DNA from: Desulfosporosinus cupriresistens
GTDB taxonomy: Bacteria; Bacillota; Desulfitobacteriia; Desulfitobacteriales; Desulfitobacteriaceae
Assembly (NCBI RefSeq): GCF_001707885.1
Contig: NZ_MASS01000002.1
Span: 1 to 64,000 of the forward strand
Direction: 5' to 3'
Length of the DNA stretch: 64,000 nucleotides
Shown here piece after piece: positions 1 through 8,285 of this stretch (within the stretch, counting starts at the first letter, position 1; every line of letters begins with the position of its first letter). The notes under the pieces were generated by a model, which searched no databases, was not told where the DNA came from, and saw nothing but the letters and a program-made list of their open reading frames with translations. A program made the translations under genes and the position numbers.

Positions 1-67
1 GTACCAACGATCAAGGGGATGTGTGAAAACTCAGTCTCCAAAATTTCAAGTGGTTACAACAATCAAT

Positions 68-108
68 AAGCGTCCTCATTTCACTATTAAAGTGGAGTGA
101 GGACGCTT
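68..108 (+). terminator. Intrinsic terminator-like hairpin; rest of 1-300 without genes
   Basis: An 11-bp perfect inverted repeat (AAGCGTCCTCA at 68-78 with its complement at 98-108) is followed by a short T-rich run on the plus strand. It probably ends a plus-strand gene lying before the window. The remaining bases of 1-300 show no coding signal, and the next gene is transcribed toward this region on the minus strand. Confidence 0.55.
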
Positions 109-300
109 GTGTTTTGATGATATAGAAGCAAAAGTGGGGATGTGAAAAATATAGTAACAAGTTTTAGCACAGCCCCTTAAGTTTTTAAGTGAAAATCACC
201 GATGAACTTGACGGTTAACTGTTGTTCGAATGATGAATCAGAAATAACGACCTTCGGGGTTAGTACTCCAAAAAATCAATTTGTAGAGTTAGAAGGATAG

Positions 301-2004
301 TTACCATTGCCTTCCTGGATCGTCCGCCATAGAGTTAACAGTACCTTGGGGATAGAGAACAGAATAGTGATCTATCACCGGGTCAGGGATATTTATAGTT
401 GGTTGGGAGAAGACCATTTCAATTTTGAACTCAGGCCCTGCAGTATACCCAATGATTTCTTGACCATTGTATTTTGTATCGTAGGCTGGAGTCCCCAAAA
501 CCGCTTTTACATTACCTAGAGATACGTTCCTTAATCGGTTATCATACGATCGGGTTTCAAAAATCTGTTCCCCCTTGTTAATGCCGAACACAAGCTTATG
601 ACTGGAATAGGTAGCGTACCGACCTTTAGCTGCAGCTACATACTCGGTAGTATCAGCCTTTCCCAATACTTTCTCTATGTCTTCAATTGTTGAAGTTTTT
701 ACAGGGAAATCACTGTTAATCACTTTGCCTTGCTGAGCTAATTTTGTCATATTTAGTAGCAGTGCTTTCGTAGAGTCCGTGGGTTGAGAAGCTGAAGCAA
801 CAGGTTCCGAAGCAGTTGGAGTCGGAGTTGGGGAAACAGAAGATGAAGCAGTAGGAGTAGTAGGAGCCGTAGTTGGGGAAGTGCCAGCGGAATTTTGTTG
901 ACTGGCGGTTGGGGGATTTTCAATATGACTCAGGTTGTCTCCTGTCGGGTTCAAGGGAGTGGTCAAACCTGAGCACCCTACGACTAGGGTCAAGGCGAGG
1001 GCAGCAATCGTCCATTTAAGCGTTGTTTTTTTGAATGAAGAAATCATGATGATCCTCCTTGCGTTGAATTTACTAACAAAACCGATGGTCCCAGGAATCC
1101 AATGTGGCTCAGCTAGAAGTTGCATTAGCTCAATGATAGTTTGAGCATACTTTTTATGCTCTTCCGGATTAACTGTAGCTAAGGCAGTGGCATCACAGGC
1201 AATTTCACAATCCTGTTTCATTTGATGCAATGCATACCAAATGAAAGGGTTAAACCAGTAAACAACCTGAATTAAGGTGACGAGGGTATTAACCAAAAGG
1301 TCGCGTCTCTTTAAATGACTGAGCTCATGCAAGAATACATATTGAAGTTCTTCCGGTGATAACTTATCAAGAATTTGGGGAGAAATAATAATTTTTGGTT
1401 TTATCCAACCTAAAAGCGCGGGTGATTTTAAGCCAACATCGTAGACAACGGAAACCTTAGTGTAAATCTTGAGACGTGATTTACTCTCCTCAAGAAGTTT
1501 GACGATGTCCTTAGAGCTGCACGTTGGTTGCTTTTTAAATCTCAGAAATAATGAGCTGTTTACTAAAAGAATATAGAATAAGATTGCTAAAACCCCGGCA
1601 AACCAAAGAATGGCTAAAGTTGTAAAGGTGATTCCATGAGTGTCAGTTGTCGGAGAAGAATTGGCGTTTGTATTATGATCACCGGTTAAAGGACTTTCCG
1701 GAACAGAATTAGGAGGATTATTAGTTAACTGCGGGATGACGATTGAGGGGACTTCCTTAAGAACCTGAGACAAACCAGTTGTAGGTGAGTGGTAGGGAAG
1801 AAAATTAAAAACATTTAATGAGCTTTGGGGAGTAAAGGGTATTACGAGTCTCAGAATTAACACAAACCAGAGATAGTAATGCCAACTGGCACTGAGCTTT
1901 TGCTTGAATAACAGCTTGATCAACAATAGTCCTACGGCAAGGATGCTGCCACTCAAGGATAAGGACACAATCATCCGAAAGAGTTCAGATAAAATCACGT
2001 TCAT
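301..2004 (-). CDS. BlaR1/MecR1-type M56 metallopeptidase with C-terminal DUF4309-like domain
   Basis: A 567-residue polytopic membrane zinc protease of the M56 family. In BlaR1/MecR1 systems such a protein senses an external signal and triggers cleavage of a BlaI-type repressor. N-terminal membrane helices lie at about 5-35 and 45-60 and another at about 125-150. The zinc motif HELSH is at 226-230, followed by KRRD. A further hydrophobic segment near 330-345 precedes a Thr/Ser/Pro-rich linker (about 365-405) and a C-terminal domain resembling DUF4309 (YjgB). The penicillin-binding sensor domain of true BlaR1 is absent, so a beta-lactam sensing role is unlikely. The gene lies 13 bp downstream of the blaI-like gene and forms an operon with it. 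What the external domain senses is unknown. Confidence 0.85.
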   Translation of the reverse strand: MNVILSELFRMIVSLSLSGSILAVGLLLIKLLFKQKLSASWHYYLWFVLILRLVIPFTPQSSLNVFNFLPYHSPTTGLSQVLKEVPSIVIPQLTNNPPNSVPESPLTGDHNTNANSSPTTDTHGITFTTLAILWFAGVLAILFYILLVNSSLFLRFKKQPTCSSKDIVKLLEESKSRLKIYTKVSVVYDVGLKSPALLGWIKPKIIISPQILDKLSPEELQYVFLHELSHLKRRDLLVNTLVTLIQVVYWFNPFIWYALHQMKQDCEIACDATALATVNPEEHKKYAQTIIELMQLLAEPHWIPGTIGFVSKFNARRIIMISSFKKTTLKWTIAALALTLVVGCSGLTTPLNPTGDNLSHIENPPTASQQNSAGTSPTTAPTTPTASSSVSPTPTPTASEPVASASQPTDSTKALLLNMTKLAQQGKVINSDFPVKTSTIEDIEKVLGKADTTEYVAAAKGRYATYSSHKLVFGINKGEQIFETRSYDNRLRNVSLGNVKAVLGTPAYDTKYNGQEIIGYTAGPEFKIEMVFSQPTINIPDPVIDHYSVLYPQGTVNSMADDPGRQW

Positions 2005-2017
2005 TCACTTCCGTTCC

Positions 2018-2395
2018 TTACTTTATCCTTTCATCAAGTAGGTTTCTCAGTTCTTCAATATCTCTGGGCGATAAGCTTTCATTCTTGACAAAGTTAGCAA
2101 GTAGTAGGTGGAGTGAACCATCATAAACCTTATGCAAAAACGATTTTGTCTCATCTCGCATGCAATCATCCTTAGATACTAATGGATAGTATTGAAATAA
2201 ATTTGAGTTTTTGTTTACTCCGAGGACTTGTTTTTTAACTAAACGTCCAATAAGGGTATGAATTGTTTTAGGGCTCCAGTGGGTCTCAGGTTTTAAATAT
2301 TCGATAACTTGAGTAGCTGTTATCGGTGACTCTGCCCAAAGAACTTTCATAACTTGCCACTCGGCATCGGATATCTTACAAGTAACTTCGTTCAT
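2018..2395 (-). CDS. BlaI/MecI/CopY family transcriptional repressor
   Basis: A 125-residue winged-helix repressor of the BlaI/MecI family. It has the family start (ISDAEWQVMKVLW), the recognition-helix region around SPKTIHTLIGRLVKK (about 42-56) and a C-terminal dimerisation half (DIEELRNLLDER). Such dimers bind TACA-N2-TGTA dyads and are inactivated by cleavage by the partner M56 protease, here the next gene. The start is supported by an AAGGTG ribosome site 8 nt upstream, which lies inside the right arm of the adjoining operator palindrome. It is paralogous to the repressor at 46469-46846, with the same length and many shared motifs. No beta-lactamase gene is nearby, so its regulon beyond its own operon is unknown. 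Confidence 0.92.
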   Translation of the reverse strand: MNEVTCKISDAEWQVMKVLWAESPITATQVIEYLKPETHWSPKTIHTLIGRLVKKQVLGVNKNSNLFQYYPLVSKDDCMRDETKSFLHKVYDGSLHLLLANFVKNESLSPRDIEELRNLLDERIK

Positions 2396-2401
2396 CTCAA
2401 A

Positions 2402-2460
2402 AGCACCTTCCTACAAGTGTAATCTAGTTATAGATTACACTTGTAGGAAGGTGCTGTCAA
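2402..2460 (-). promoter_or_regulatory. Double BlaI-type operator as 25-bp perfect palindrome overlapping the promoter
   Basis: Arms 2402-2426 and 2431-2455 are perfect 25-bp complements with a 4-nt spacer. Each arm contains a BlaI-family core dyad: TACAAGTGTA at 2412-2421 and TACACTTGTA at 2436-2445. On the minus strand a TTGACA (-35) lies at 2455-2460 and touches the palindrome, so bound repressor would cover the -10 region. The blaI ribosome site is inside the proximal arm, so a transcript reading in from the upstream capA-like gene would fold it into a hairpin. The operator and promoter roles are inferred from the motif and position. Confidence 0.8.
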
Positions 2461-2531
2461 GTGGTTGATTTGGTTAATTTTTAATAGAAGTTTAAAGACT
2501 TTGACGTTGTTGTAGATTTGTTCAGAGATCG

Positions 2532-3734
2532 TTAGGATTCTTGATTAAGGGCGTAAAAGCCGTTTCCCAACTGTTTGTTCGTCTGCTTTAATATCGTTTC
2601 TAAGACTGGCAAGTCTTGAGATGTAAGATAAAGCTCACTGTTGTTCTTGATTTTTTGGATGGTTTCGGCAATAGGCACAACTCTGTATTGAAGTTTGCCG
2701 TTACATTGATAAGGATGAGAAAAGGTAGGGATATAAGTAGCTTCAGTGAGAGTAGTAATGTCCGAGTCAAAGTCTTTCCGAAACTTTAAATTAAGCACAA
2801 TTCCGCTGTTTCTTTCCAATCCATTTTGAGCACTGATGAAATTACCCATGGAGTAAATGATAAATTTATTTTTCCCCTTAATATTGCAGATTTCTATGGG
2901 TTCGATGACATGTGGATGGCTTCCTAAAATCACATCGGCGCCCACTTCCACGAACCTATGGGCAAGTTCTTTTTGTTGATCAGTTGGCTGCTGGCGATAC
3001 TCCTCGCCCCAGTGTAAAACCAATACAAGGACATCCACTTGACGCCTCAGGTGAGAGATGTCTGCTAAAATCTTATCTGGGTTCAGGAGATTTACTAAGT
3101 AGGGAGCATCTTTAGGGAGCGGAATGCCATTGGTACCGTAAGTATAGGCGATATATCCGATTTTCACTCCCCGTATAGTTTTAATAAGCGGTGAATTCTG
3201 TGCTTCAGCACTGGAAAAGCAACCAGTGGTATCTAATGATGCTTTTTGCAAAATGTCTAAAGTTCGGATTGCTCCATTGTAGCCTCTATCTAAGATATGG
3301 TTGTTAGCTGTTACTATGAGATCGAAGCCGGAATTTTTAAAGGCCTCGGTTATAGCATCAGGACTATTAAACAAGGGGTAGCCGGTATACCCTGAGTCAG
3401 GTCCTGCCAGGGGAGCTTCGAGATTGGTGGAGGCATAGTCTCCTGCTTGAATCAAGTGTACTACTGGCTTAAAAAAAGAATCGAAATTATATGAGCCATC
3501 GTTTTGTTGACCACCCCAAATTTGAGTGTTATGCATCAAAATGTCGCCAGTTGCAGTAAGAGTAATGGTTTCAATGTGGGGAGGCTTTGGTTCAGGGTCT
3601 GTTATAGTTTTGTCTAGAGTATCAGTACCTTTTGAGGCAGTCAGCGAAGAAGTTATAGTTGGAATGGTAGTGCATCCAGTCAATATAAGGCATAGGACAA
3701 ACAAAATGAAATTATTCACATTACGCTTCATCAA
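2532..3734 (-). CDS. CapA family lipoprotein, metallophosphoesterase fold
   Basis: A 400-residue exported lipoprotein with signal peptide and lipobox (LILTGC, Cys about residue 21). Members of the CapA/PgsA family have a calcineurin-like phosphoesterase fold and are linked to poly-gamma-glutamate or capsule synthesis. Metal-site motifs are visible in order: TATGDILMH (about 60), ANNHILDRG (about 143), HWGEEY (about 242) and GSHPHVIEP (about 272). All are intact. The gene is monocistronic-looking on the minus strand, and no pgsB/pgsC partners are nearby, so the polymer and exact function are unknown. It ends 72 bp before the blaI operator, with no obvious terminator between. Confidence 0.88.
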   Translation of the reverse strand: MMKRNVNNFILFVLCLILTGCTTIPTITSSLTASKGTDTLDKTITDPEPKPPHIETITLTATGDILMHNTQIWGGQQNDGSYNFDSFFKPVVHLIQAGDYASTNLEAPLAGPDSGYTGYPLFNSPDAITEAFKNSGFDLIVTANNHILDRGYNGAIRTLDILQKASLDTTGCFSSAEAQNSPLIKTIRGVKIGYIAYTYGTNGIPLPKDAPYLVNLLNPDKILADISHLRRQVDVLVLVLHWGEEYRQQPTDQQKELAHRFVEVGADVILGSHPHVIEPIEICNIKGKNKFIIYSMGNFISAQNGLERNSGIVLNLKFRKDFDSDITTLTEATYIPTFSHPYQCNGKLQYRVVPIAETIQKIKNNSELYLTSQDLPVLETILKQTNKQLGNGFYALNQES

Positions 3735-3900
3735 AATCTCCTATTACTTTTTCAACTGATTTCGTACCAAGAGGCTAAAGAGTTCGATCAATTTACTGTT
3801 CTGTAGGTTTAGGATTCTACATAAATATACCTATTCCTTTAAGGAAACGTGAATTCATTTATTTTATTCAATTATCGCTGATGGAAACCGTAATAATACA

Positions 3901-3935
3901 ATTAAAAGCGTTTGGATAATCCAGTCGCTTTTAAT
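3901..3935 (-). terminator. Hairpin downstream of minus-strand membrane gene
   Basis: A perfect 10-bp inverted repeat (ATTAAAAGCG at 3901-3910, complement at 3926-3935) ends in a T-rich stretch on the minus strand, just after the stop of the gene at 3958-4419. It could act on either strand. Confidence 0.5.
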
Positions 3936-3957
3936 GAGTGAATGATCGATTAGTTAT

Positions 3958-4419
3958 CTAGATCATAATCCTATGTTCACTTTTGTGAAATACCCAAGCG
4001 GATATGGAACACCAAATTAGAAAAACAAATGGTTGCAAATATTTATAGCCACCTACGAGTTCAAATAAGCCTGATTGGGACATAACCATCCCTACTGAAT
4101 AATTTAAGGCAACAAAAATCAAAACATAGGGCACTAAAAAGTATTTTCTGACTGGTAAAAAGTAAAAAAAGATCATGAAGTAAAAAGTCCAAGCAACAGG
4201 CGTCCAAAAAGAAAAAATGCCAAAGATACTGGTTAAACCCAAGTTCTTATAATTTAATAAGCCCATGAAATGGAATAAAGATGCAAGTACAGAGTCGCCA
4301 ATGCCACCGAATAATAATCCATAAAGAAAAAATTTTTTATACAAATTTCTTGGAATGATAATAAATGTAACTAACCCAGTAACAATCGCAAAGATTAAGT
4401 AAAATGACAATTCAAACAT
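3958..4419 (-). CDS. Small polytopic membrane protein, function unknown
   Basis: A 153-residue very hydrophobic protein with about five predicted membrane segments (about 3-22, 30-50, 62-85, 92-112 and 122-142) and short charged ends. I do not recognise a catalytic or transport motif. The overall look resembles small Firmicutes membrane proteins annotated CBO0543-like, but that is only an impression. It stands alone, flanked by hairpins on both sides (3901-3935 and 4532-4577), which suggests its own transcript. No neighbouring gene suggests a role. Confidence 0.65.
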   Translation of the reverse strand: MFELSFYLIFAIVTGLVTFIIIPRNLYKKFFLYGLLFGGIGDSVLASLFHFMGLLNYKNLGLTSIFGIFSFWTPVAWTFYFMIFFYFLPVRKYFLVPYVLIFVALNYSVGMVMSQSGLFELVGGYKYLQPFVFLIWCSISAWVFHKSEHRIMI

Positions 4420-4531
4420 ACTAACACCCCTTTAATTTCCTCTAAGGTATAATTCCCTAAATTTATCTTGTTATTCAAGGAACCTGGGGTCATAGGCGGA
4501 GAAATAAGACAAAAGTTAATTAGGTAAAAAT

Positions 4532-4577
4532 AAGCCCTCCTTAGTAGTGATTGATATGCTACAAGGAGAGGGCTTTT
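4532..4577 (-). terminator. Terminator hairpin after the DUF2680 gene
   Basis: AAGCCCTC-CTT-GTAG (from 4532) pairs with CTAC-AAGG-GAGGGCTT (to about 4575), with a small bulge. On the minus strand it is followed by TTATTTTT, a good intrinsic terminator for the gene at 4756-5214. The plus side also has four Ts. A nominal reading frame crossing this region (minus, 4395-4646) runs through the hairpin and is not considered a gene. Confidence 0.6.
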
Positions 4578-4755
4578 GTAGGAAAAAATACGTTCATTTA
4601 GTTCCAAGACATTGCTAAACTGTATCGAATTCATAGTTTGTCGCAATTTTTGATATTTCGTTCATACCTTGTCTCCGCAGAAACGTTTTCAGGATCATAA
4701 AAATTTCGGTATACCTCTTAAAGTTCGGAATAGCTCAATTACTTGTAGTACTTCA

Positions 4756-5214
4756 TCAACGTAATCCACAACCAAATCCACCACCATTACGTAGGCCCAT
4801 CCCCAGTCCAGAACCTCGGTTAGCCCCTTGACCCATTCCAACTCTGCCAGTCCCGTCACAGGTTGCCTGATTAGCTTTTATGGATTCATAAGCTGCATTT
4901 GCCTGATCCTGAGTTAAATTGCCAGCTGCTACGCTTTGGTCGAGTAGAACTTTTTTTCGCTCAAGCGTTTGAGTTTTGAAATCCTCTAATTTTCCAGCTT
5001 CATTAGCAATGGTACCATAGGATTTTCCTGCGGCTCTTTCTGCCGTAACTTGTTCTACGGACTTACCCGTTAAAGCGGATACAATACCCGCAGGTGTAGT
5101 TGCGCCAGTAGCATAGGAAGCAGCTGCCACACCAGCTAACCCTAAAACTCCGATGATTGTGCCCACGGCAATGAGCTTCTTGAAGTTCTTAATAAAAACC
5201 ACGCCCCTTTTCAT
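4756..5214 (-). CDS. Exported DUF2680-like protein with Gly/Met-rich tail
   Basis: About 152 residues if begun at the ATG at 5214; an upstream ATG at 5286 would add 24 residues unlike a signal peptide. It opens with a basic stretch and a hydrophobic segment (KKLIAVGTIIGVLGLAGVAAA), a signal peptide or anchor. A helical domain follows that resembles DUF2680 (motifs SALTGKS, ERAAGKSYGTIA, LTQDQANAAYE). The last 30 residues are a Gly-rich tail with GMGQG, GLGMG and Cys near the end. The best ribosome-site-like AAAAGGGG lies just after this ATG, so the true start may be a few codons later and non-canonical. It is divergent from the two-component system at 5549, whose sensor carries a similar Gly/Met stretch. 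Function unknown. Confidence 0.7.
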   Translation of the reverse strand: MKRGVVFIKNFKKLIAVGTIIGVLGLAGVAAASYATGATTPAGIVSALTGKSVEQVTAERAAGKSYGTIANEAGKLEDFKTQTLERKKVLLDQSVAAGNLTQDQANAAYESIKANQATCDGTGRVGMGQGANRGSGLGMGLRNGGGFGCGLR

Positions 5215-5481
5215 TTTAGTTTGTTTAGTATCTGACCTTATGATATGGAAAAATTGTGGCAAAAATATGGCAAACGTTTGAATCAACTATGTCATTTATC
5301 AATTTGGGATTATGCTCTTTCTCAAATACAATAACTCAGTGTTTTTGGGAAAGTGTAATCTAAATGTCTAAGCAACAACAACAATGTTGTTTCTATATTT
5401 AATATGCAATTAATTATAGAAACTTGCGATATACAATAAGATTGGTTCAGGCGCTATTTAACTAGAGTAACTAAATTATTG

Positions 5482-5540
5482 CCATAAACATGACACAAAT
5501 GTTATGGGGATTAGTGATAAAATGTAGAGAGATTAGGGAG
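5482..5540 (+). promoter_or_regulatory. Dyad and ribosome site before the two-component operon
   Basis: CCATAA (5482-5487) and TTATGG (5502-5507), with CAT/ATG extending inward, form an interrupted dyad about 45 bp before the response regulator start. A possible -10 (TAAAAT, 5518-5523) follows. GGGAGGTG at 5536-5543 is the ribosome site that decides the TTG start at 5549. The dyad could be the regulator's own site; this is a guess from position. Confidence 0.4.
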
Positions 5541-5548
5541 GTGCTAGC

Positions 5549-6241
5549 TTGAACAAATATCTACTCATTGCAGATGATAATGATAGCATCCTTGATATTT
5601 TAACAACATATGTCACCCAAGAAGGCTTTTTACCGATTATTGCGCGAGATGGTGAAGAGACATTACAGAAGTTCGCGGAATATAGACCGTTGCTTGTGCT
5701 GTTAGATGTTATGATGCCTAAAAAAGATGGTTTTACTGTTTGCCAAGAAATCAGGCAAAGTTCAAATGTACCAATTATAATGGTTACAGCCAAAGGGGAA
5801 GATGGCGATCGGATCTTGGGGTTGGACATCGGGGCTGATGACTACATTGTAAAACCCTTCAGTCCCAAAGAGGTCATGGCTCGAATCCGTGCAGTTTTAA
5901 GGCGCCTCGATATTTCTGGAGAGCAAAGCAACGATATTATCTGTCACCCCGGCTTGAAAATAAACCTTTCAGACTATGAAGCGATGATTGAGGGGCGGCC
6001 TATCAATCTTACCAAGAAAGAAATCGAGATCTTGTGGATTTTAGCATCCAACCCAGGAAAGGTTTTCTCACGAGACAACCTTTTAAACAGTGTATGGGGT
6101 TATGATTATTTTGGCGATGCTCGTACGGTAGATACCCATATCAAGAGACTCAGGTCAAAAATGAATATTCCTGAATCCTTTAGCTGGGACATAAAAACCA
6201 TCTGGGGAGTGGGCTATAAATTTGAGGTAAAGCATGTTTAA
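5549..6241 (+). CDS. OmpR/PhoB-family response regulator
   Basis: A 230-residue response regulator. The receiver domain (1-120) has the acidic pair at 9-10 (ADDN), the phospho-acceptor D53 (LLDVMMP), a TAKGE threonine segment and the conserved Lys in IVKPF. The C-terminal OmpR-type winged helix (about 130-230) contains NLTKKEIEILWILASNPG and VDTHIKRLRSKM. TTG start with GGGAGGTG upstream. The stop overlaps the kinase start by 8 bp, so the two are translationally coupled partners. The divergent DUF2680 gene is a plausible target. The stimulus is unknown. Confidence 0.93.
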   Translation: MNKYLLIADDNDSILDILTTYVTQEGFLPIIARDGEETLQKFAEYRPLLVLLDVMMPKKDGFTVCQEIRQSSNVPIIMVTAKGEDGDRILGLDIGADDYIVKPFSPKEVMARIRAVLRRLDISGEQSNDIICHPGLKINLSDYEAMIEGRPINLTKKEIEILWILASNPGKVFSRDNLLNSVWGYDYFGDARTVDTHIKRLRSKMNIPESFSWDIKTIWGVGYKFEVKHV

Positions 6242-8108
6242 GAAAAGAATTGCCTTTAAATTAACAGTAGGATTTGTAGTCATAGTGCTTATATCAATGC
6301 TGACCATCGGGATAATCTTCATTCAAATGTTTAGGCAATATGCATTTGAGAGCAGGGAGAAAACAATGTTGGCAAGTGCGCGCAGTGTATCCGAAGTTGC
6401 TGCTGAGTACTTGGAAAGTGCTAATGGCCAAATGAGTGGTTTCGGTGGATACATGCGTTCTTTGGATACCCTAACAGAGTCAAAAGTATGGATTACTGAC
6501 AGTAAAGGAAACCTGGCAATAATCTCTGGAATGGGACAAAGAATGGGCAGGGGTGCAGGCCCAGGTTGGGGTATGGGACAAGGGTCAGGCCAAGGACTGG
6601 GTATAGGAGCTGGCAAGGGACAAAGTTTCCTGAATAATTCAGAGCCCTTGCCTAAGGAGGCTGAAAAGGTCATTCAAGAGGTTCTTTCAGGTAAAGAATC
6701 TGTCAGCGAAAGTTTTAGCAGTGTCTATAACGAAGCCACAATAACCGTGGGTGTTCCAGTCATAGACTCCAATCATGTAATAATTGGCTCGGTGTTTCTT
6801 CATACTCCAGTAACGGGGGTTACAGAAACGCTGAACAGAGCAGTCGGTATTCTGGCAATCAGTCTTCTGTTTGCTTTGGTGTTAGCTGTAGGCTTGGGAT
6901 TATTCTACTCCCTCATCTTTACCCGTCCTTTGAAAGCTATGAATCGTACGGCGTTGGAAATAACGCGAGGCAATTATTCAGCGAGAACGGGGGTAGAACG
7001 CCAGGATGAATTGGGGCAACTTGGGAATTCCCTTGACCATTTGGCCTTGGAATTGGGCTCCACGATTAATTTGCTTTTTCAGGAAAAAGGAAAACTCAAG
7101 GATATACTATCAAGTATCTCAGAAGGCATCATTGCTTTTGATACGAACCTTAAGCCAGTAAGTGTCAATTCCGCTCTCGCGGAAATTATGAACAGAACTC
7201 ATCCATATCTGATAGAAGACGTAGAAATGGACCTCAAGAACTTAGAAATTGAGGCCCAGCTTACTAACGTTATGGAAGAAAAGAAGCCCTCGCGGTGGTT
7301 GAAAGATTGGTTGGGTAAAAAGCTGATGTTTACCTTGTCACCCATTGAGGACAATCAAGGAGCTATAACAGGAAGCGTTGCGTTAGTCCAGGACATCAGT
7401 GAGAGCGTGCGTCTTGAGCAACTACGCAGGGAATTTGTTGCCAATGTGTCGCATGAATTCCGTACTCCTCTGACCGTCATCCGTGGTTCCCTCGAAGCGA
7501 TGGTTGATGGTACAGTTCAGAAAAGCGAGGAAATTAAGCGTTACCACCAAAGGATGCTTTCAGAAACGCGTGGATTAGAACGTTTAGTTGGTGATCTTTT
7601 AGAATTATCTCGGCTCCAATCTGGTAAAATTACAGTGCATAAAGAAAAGCTTCATATGCCCAGCCTACTTGCTGACGTGCTTAAGAGTTTTCAAACAATC
7701 GCCGAGCAGAAAGGGATTAGAATCGAATATCTATCGGACCAAGACATTCCGCCGTTTTGGGGTGATTATGATCGTTTACGTCAACTGTTGGTTATCTTTT
7801 TAGACAATGCACTTAAATATTCTCCCACTAACACCCAGGTGTCCGTTGAAACAAGGCTGTTTGGGATTAATATGCTTTCGGTCAAAATTTGTGATCAAGG
7901 ATATGGTATTGCTGCCGATGAGCTAAACCATATCTGGGATCGTTTTTACAAAGTTGATAAGTCTCGCAATGAGAATGGTACAGGACTGGGGTTGGCTATT
8001 GCTAAGCACTTGATAGACCTCCAGGGCGGGCAGGTTACAGTACAGAGCGAGCTTGATAAAGGCACATCATTTGAGATAAGACTACCCTTGTGTTTAAGTC
8101 CTATTTAG
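6234..8108 (+). CDS. Membrane sensor histidine kinase with HAMP and PAS
   Basis: A 624-residue sensor kinase. It has TM1 at about 8-30, an external sensor region to about 200, TM2 at about 202-226, HAMP (about 228-280), PAS (about 285-390), HisKA with H407 in NVSHEFRTPL, and a HATPase domain (N box DNALKYS, G boxes DQGYGIA and GTGLGLA). The external part contains a low-complexity Gly/Met/Gln stretch (about 99-126, with GMGQ, GPGWGMG and GQGLGIGAGKG). This resembles the tail of the divergent DUF2680 protein and is unusual for a sensor domain. It is coupled to the regulator before it. Ligand unknown; metal binding by the Met residues is possible but unproven. Confidence 0.93.
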   Translation: MFKKRIAFKLTVGFVVIVLISMLTIGIIFIQMFRQYAFESREKTMLASARSVSEVAAEYLESANGQMSGFGGYMRSLDTLTESKVWITDSKGNLAIISGMGQRMGRGAGPGWGMGQGSGQGLGIGAGKGQSFLNNSEPLPKEAEKVIQEVLSGKESVSESFSSVYNEATITVGVPVIDSNHVIIGSVFLHTPVTGVTETLNRAVGILAISLLFALVLAVGLGLFYSLIFTRPLKAMNRTALEITRGNYSARTGVERQDELGQLGNSLDHLALELGSTINLLFQEKGKLKDILSSISEGIIAFDTNLKPVSVNSALAEIMNRTHPYLIEDVEMDLKNLEIEAQLTNVMEEKKPSRWLKDWLGKKLMFTLSPIEDNQGAITGSVALVQDISESVRLEQLRREFVANVSHEFRTPLTVIRGSLEAMVDGTVQKSEEIKRYHQRMLSETRGLERLVGDLLELSRLQSGKITVHKEKLHMPSLLADVLKSFQTIAEQKGIRIEYLSDQDIPPFWGDYDRLRQLLVIFLDNALKYSPTNTQVSVETRLFGINMLSVKICDQGYGIAADELNHIWDRFYKVDKSRNENGTGLGLAIAKHLIDLQGGQVTVQSELDKGTSFEIRLPLCLSPI

Positions 8109-8182
8109 GACAGTTTAGAGCTATAAAACTGATAGTTATTGCGTCCCAGTTCTTTGGTATATTATATGCTTGGTTTTTTCTG

Positions 8183-8202
8183 TCTATCGAAATATCGATA
8201 GA
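8183..8202. promoter_or_regulatory. Perfect 8-bp dyad upstream of the M3 peptidase
   Basis: TCTATCGA (8183-8190) and TCGATAGA (8195-8202) form a perfect inverted repeat with a 4-nt spacer about 80 bp before the peptidase start. There is no T-run, so an operator is as likely as a weak terminator for the kinase gene. No regulator can be assigned. Confidence 0.35.
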
Positions 8203-8285
8203 TATTCCTTATTAAGGAGTGTAGAACAAGTAAATTTGAATCGCTAAACGTTTCCATATAGAATTAGAGCATGGAGGTGGTCACA

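Noticed and set aside
301..2395. Beta-lactam resistance locus (blaR1-blaI)
   Set aside because: The M56 protein lacks a penicillin-binding sensor domain and no beta-lactamase or PBP2a gene is adjacent; the same holds for 46469-48888.
4395..4646. Minus-strand 83-residue frame
   Set aside because: It runs through a terminator hairpin and overlaps the start of the membrane protein gene; no ribosome site.
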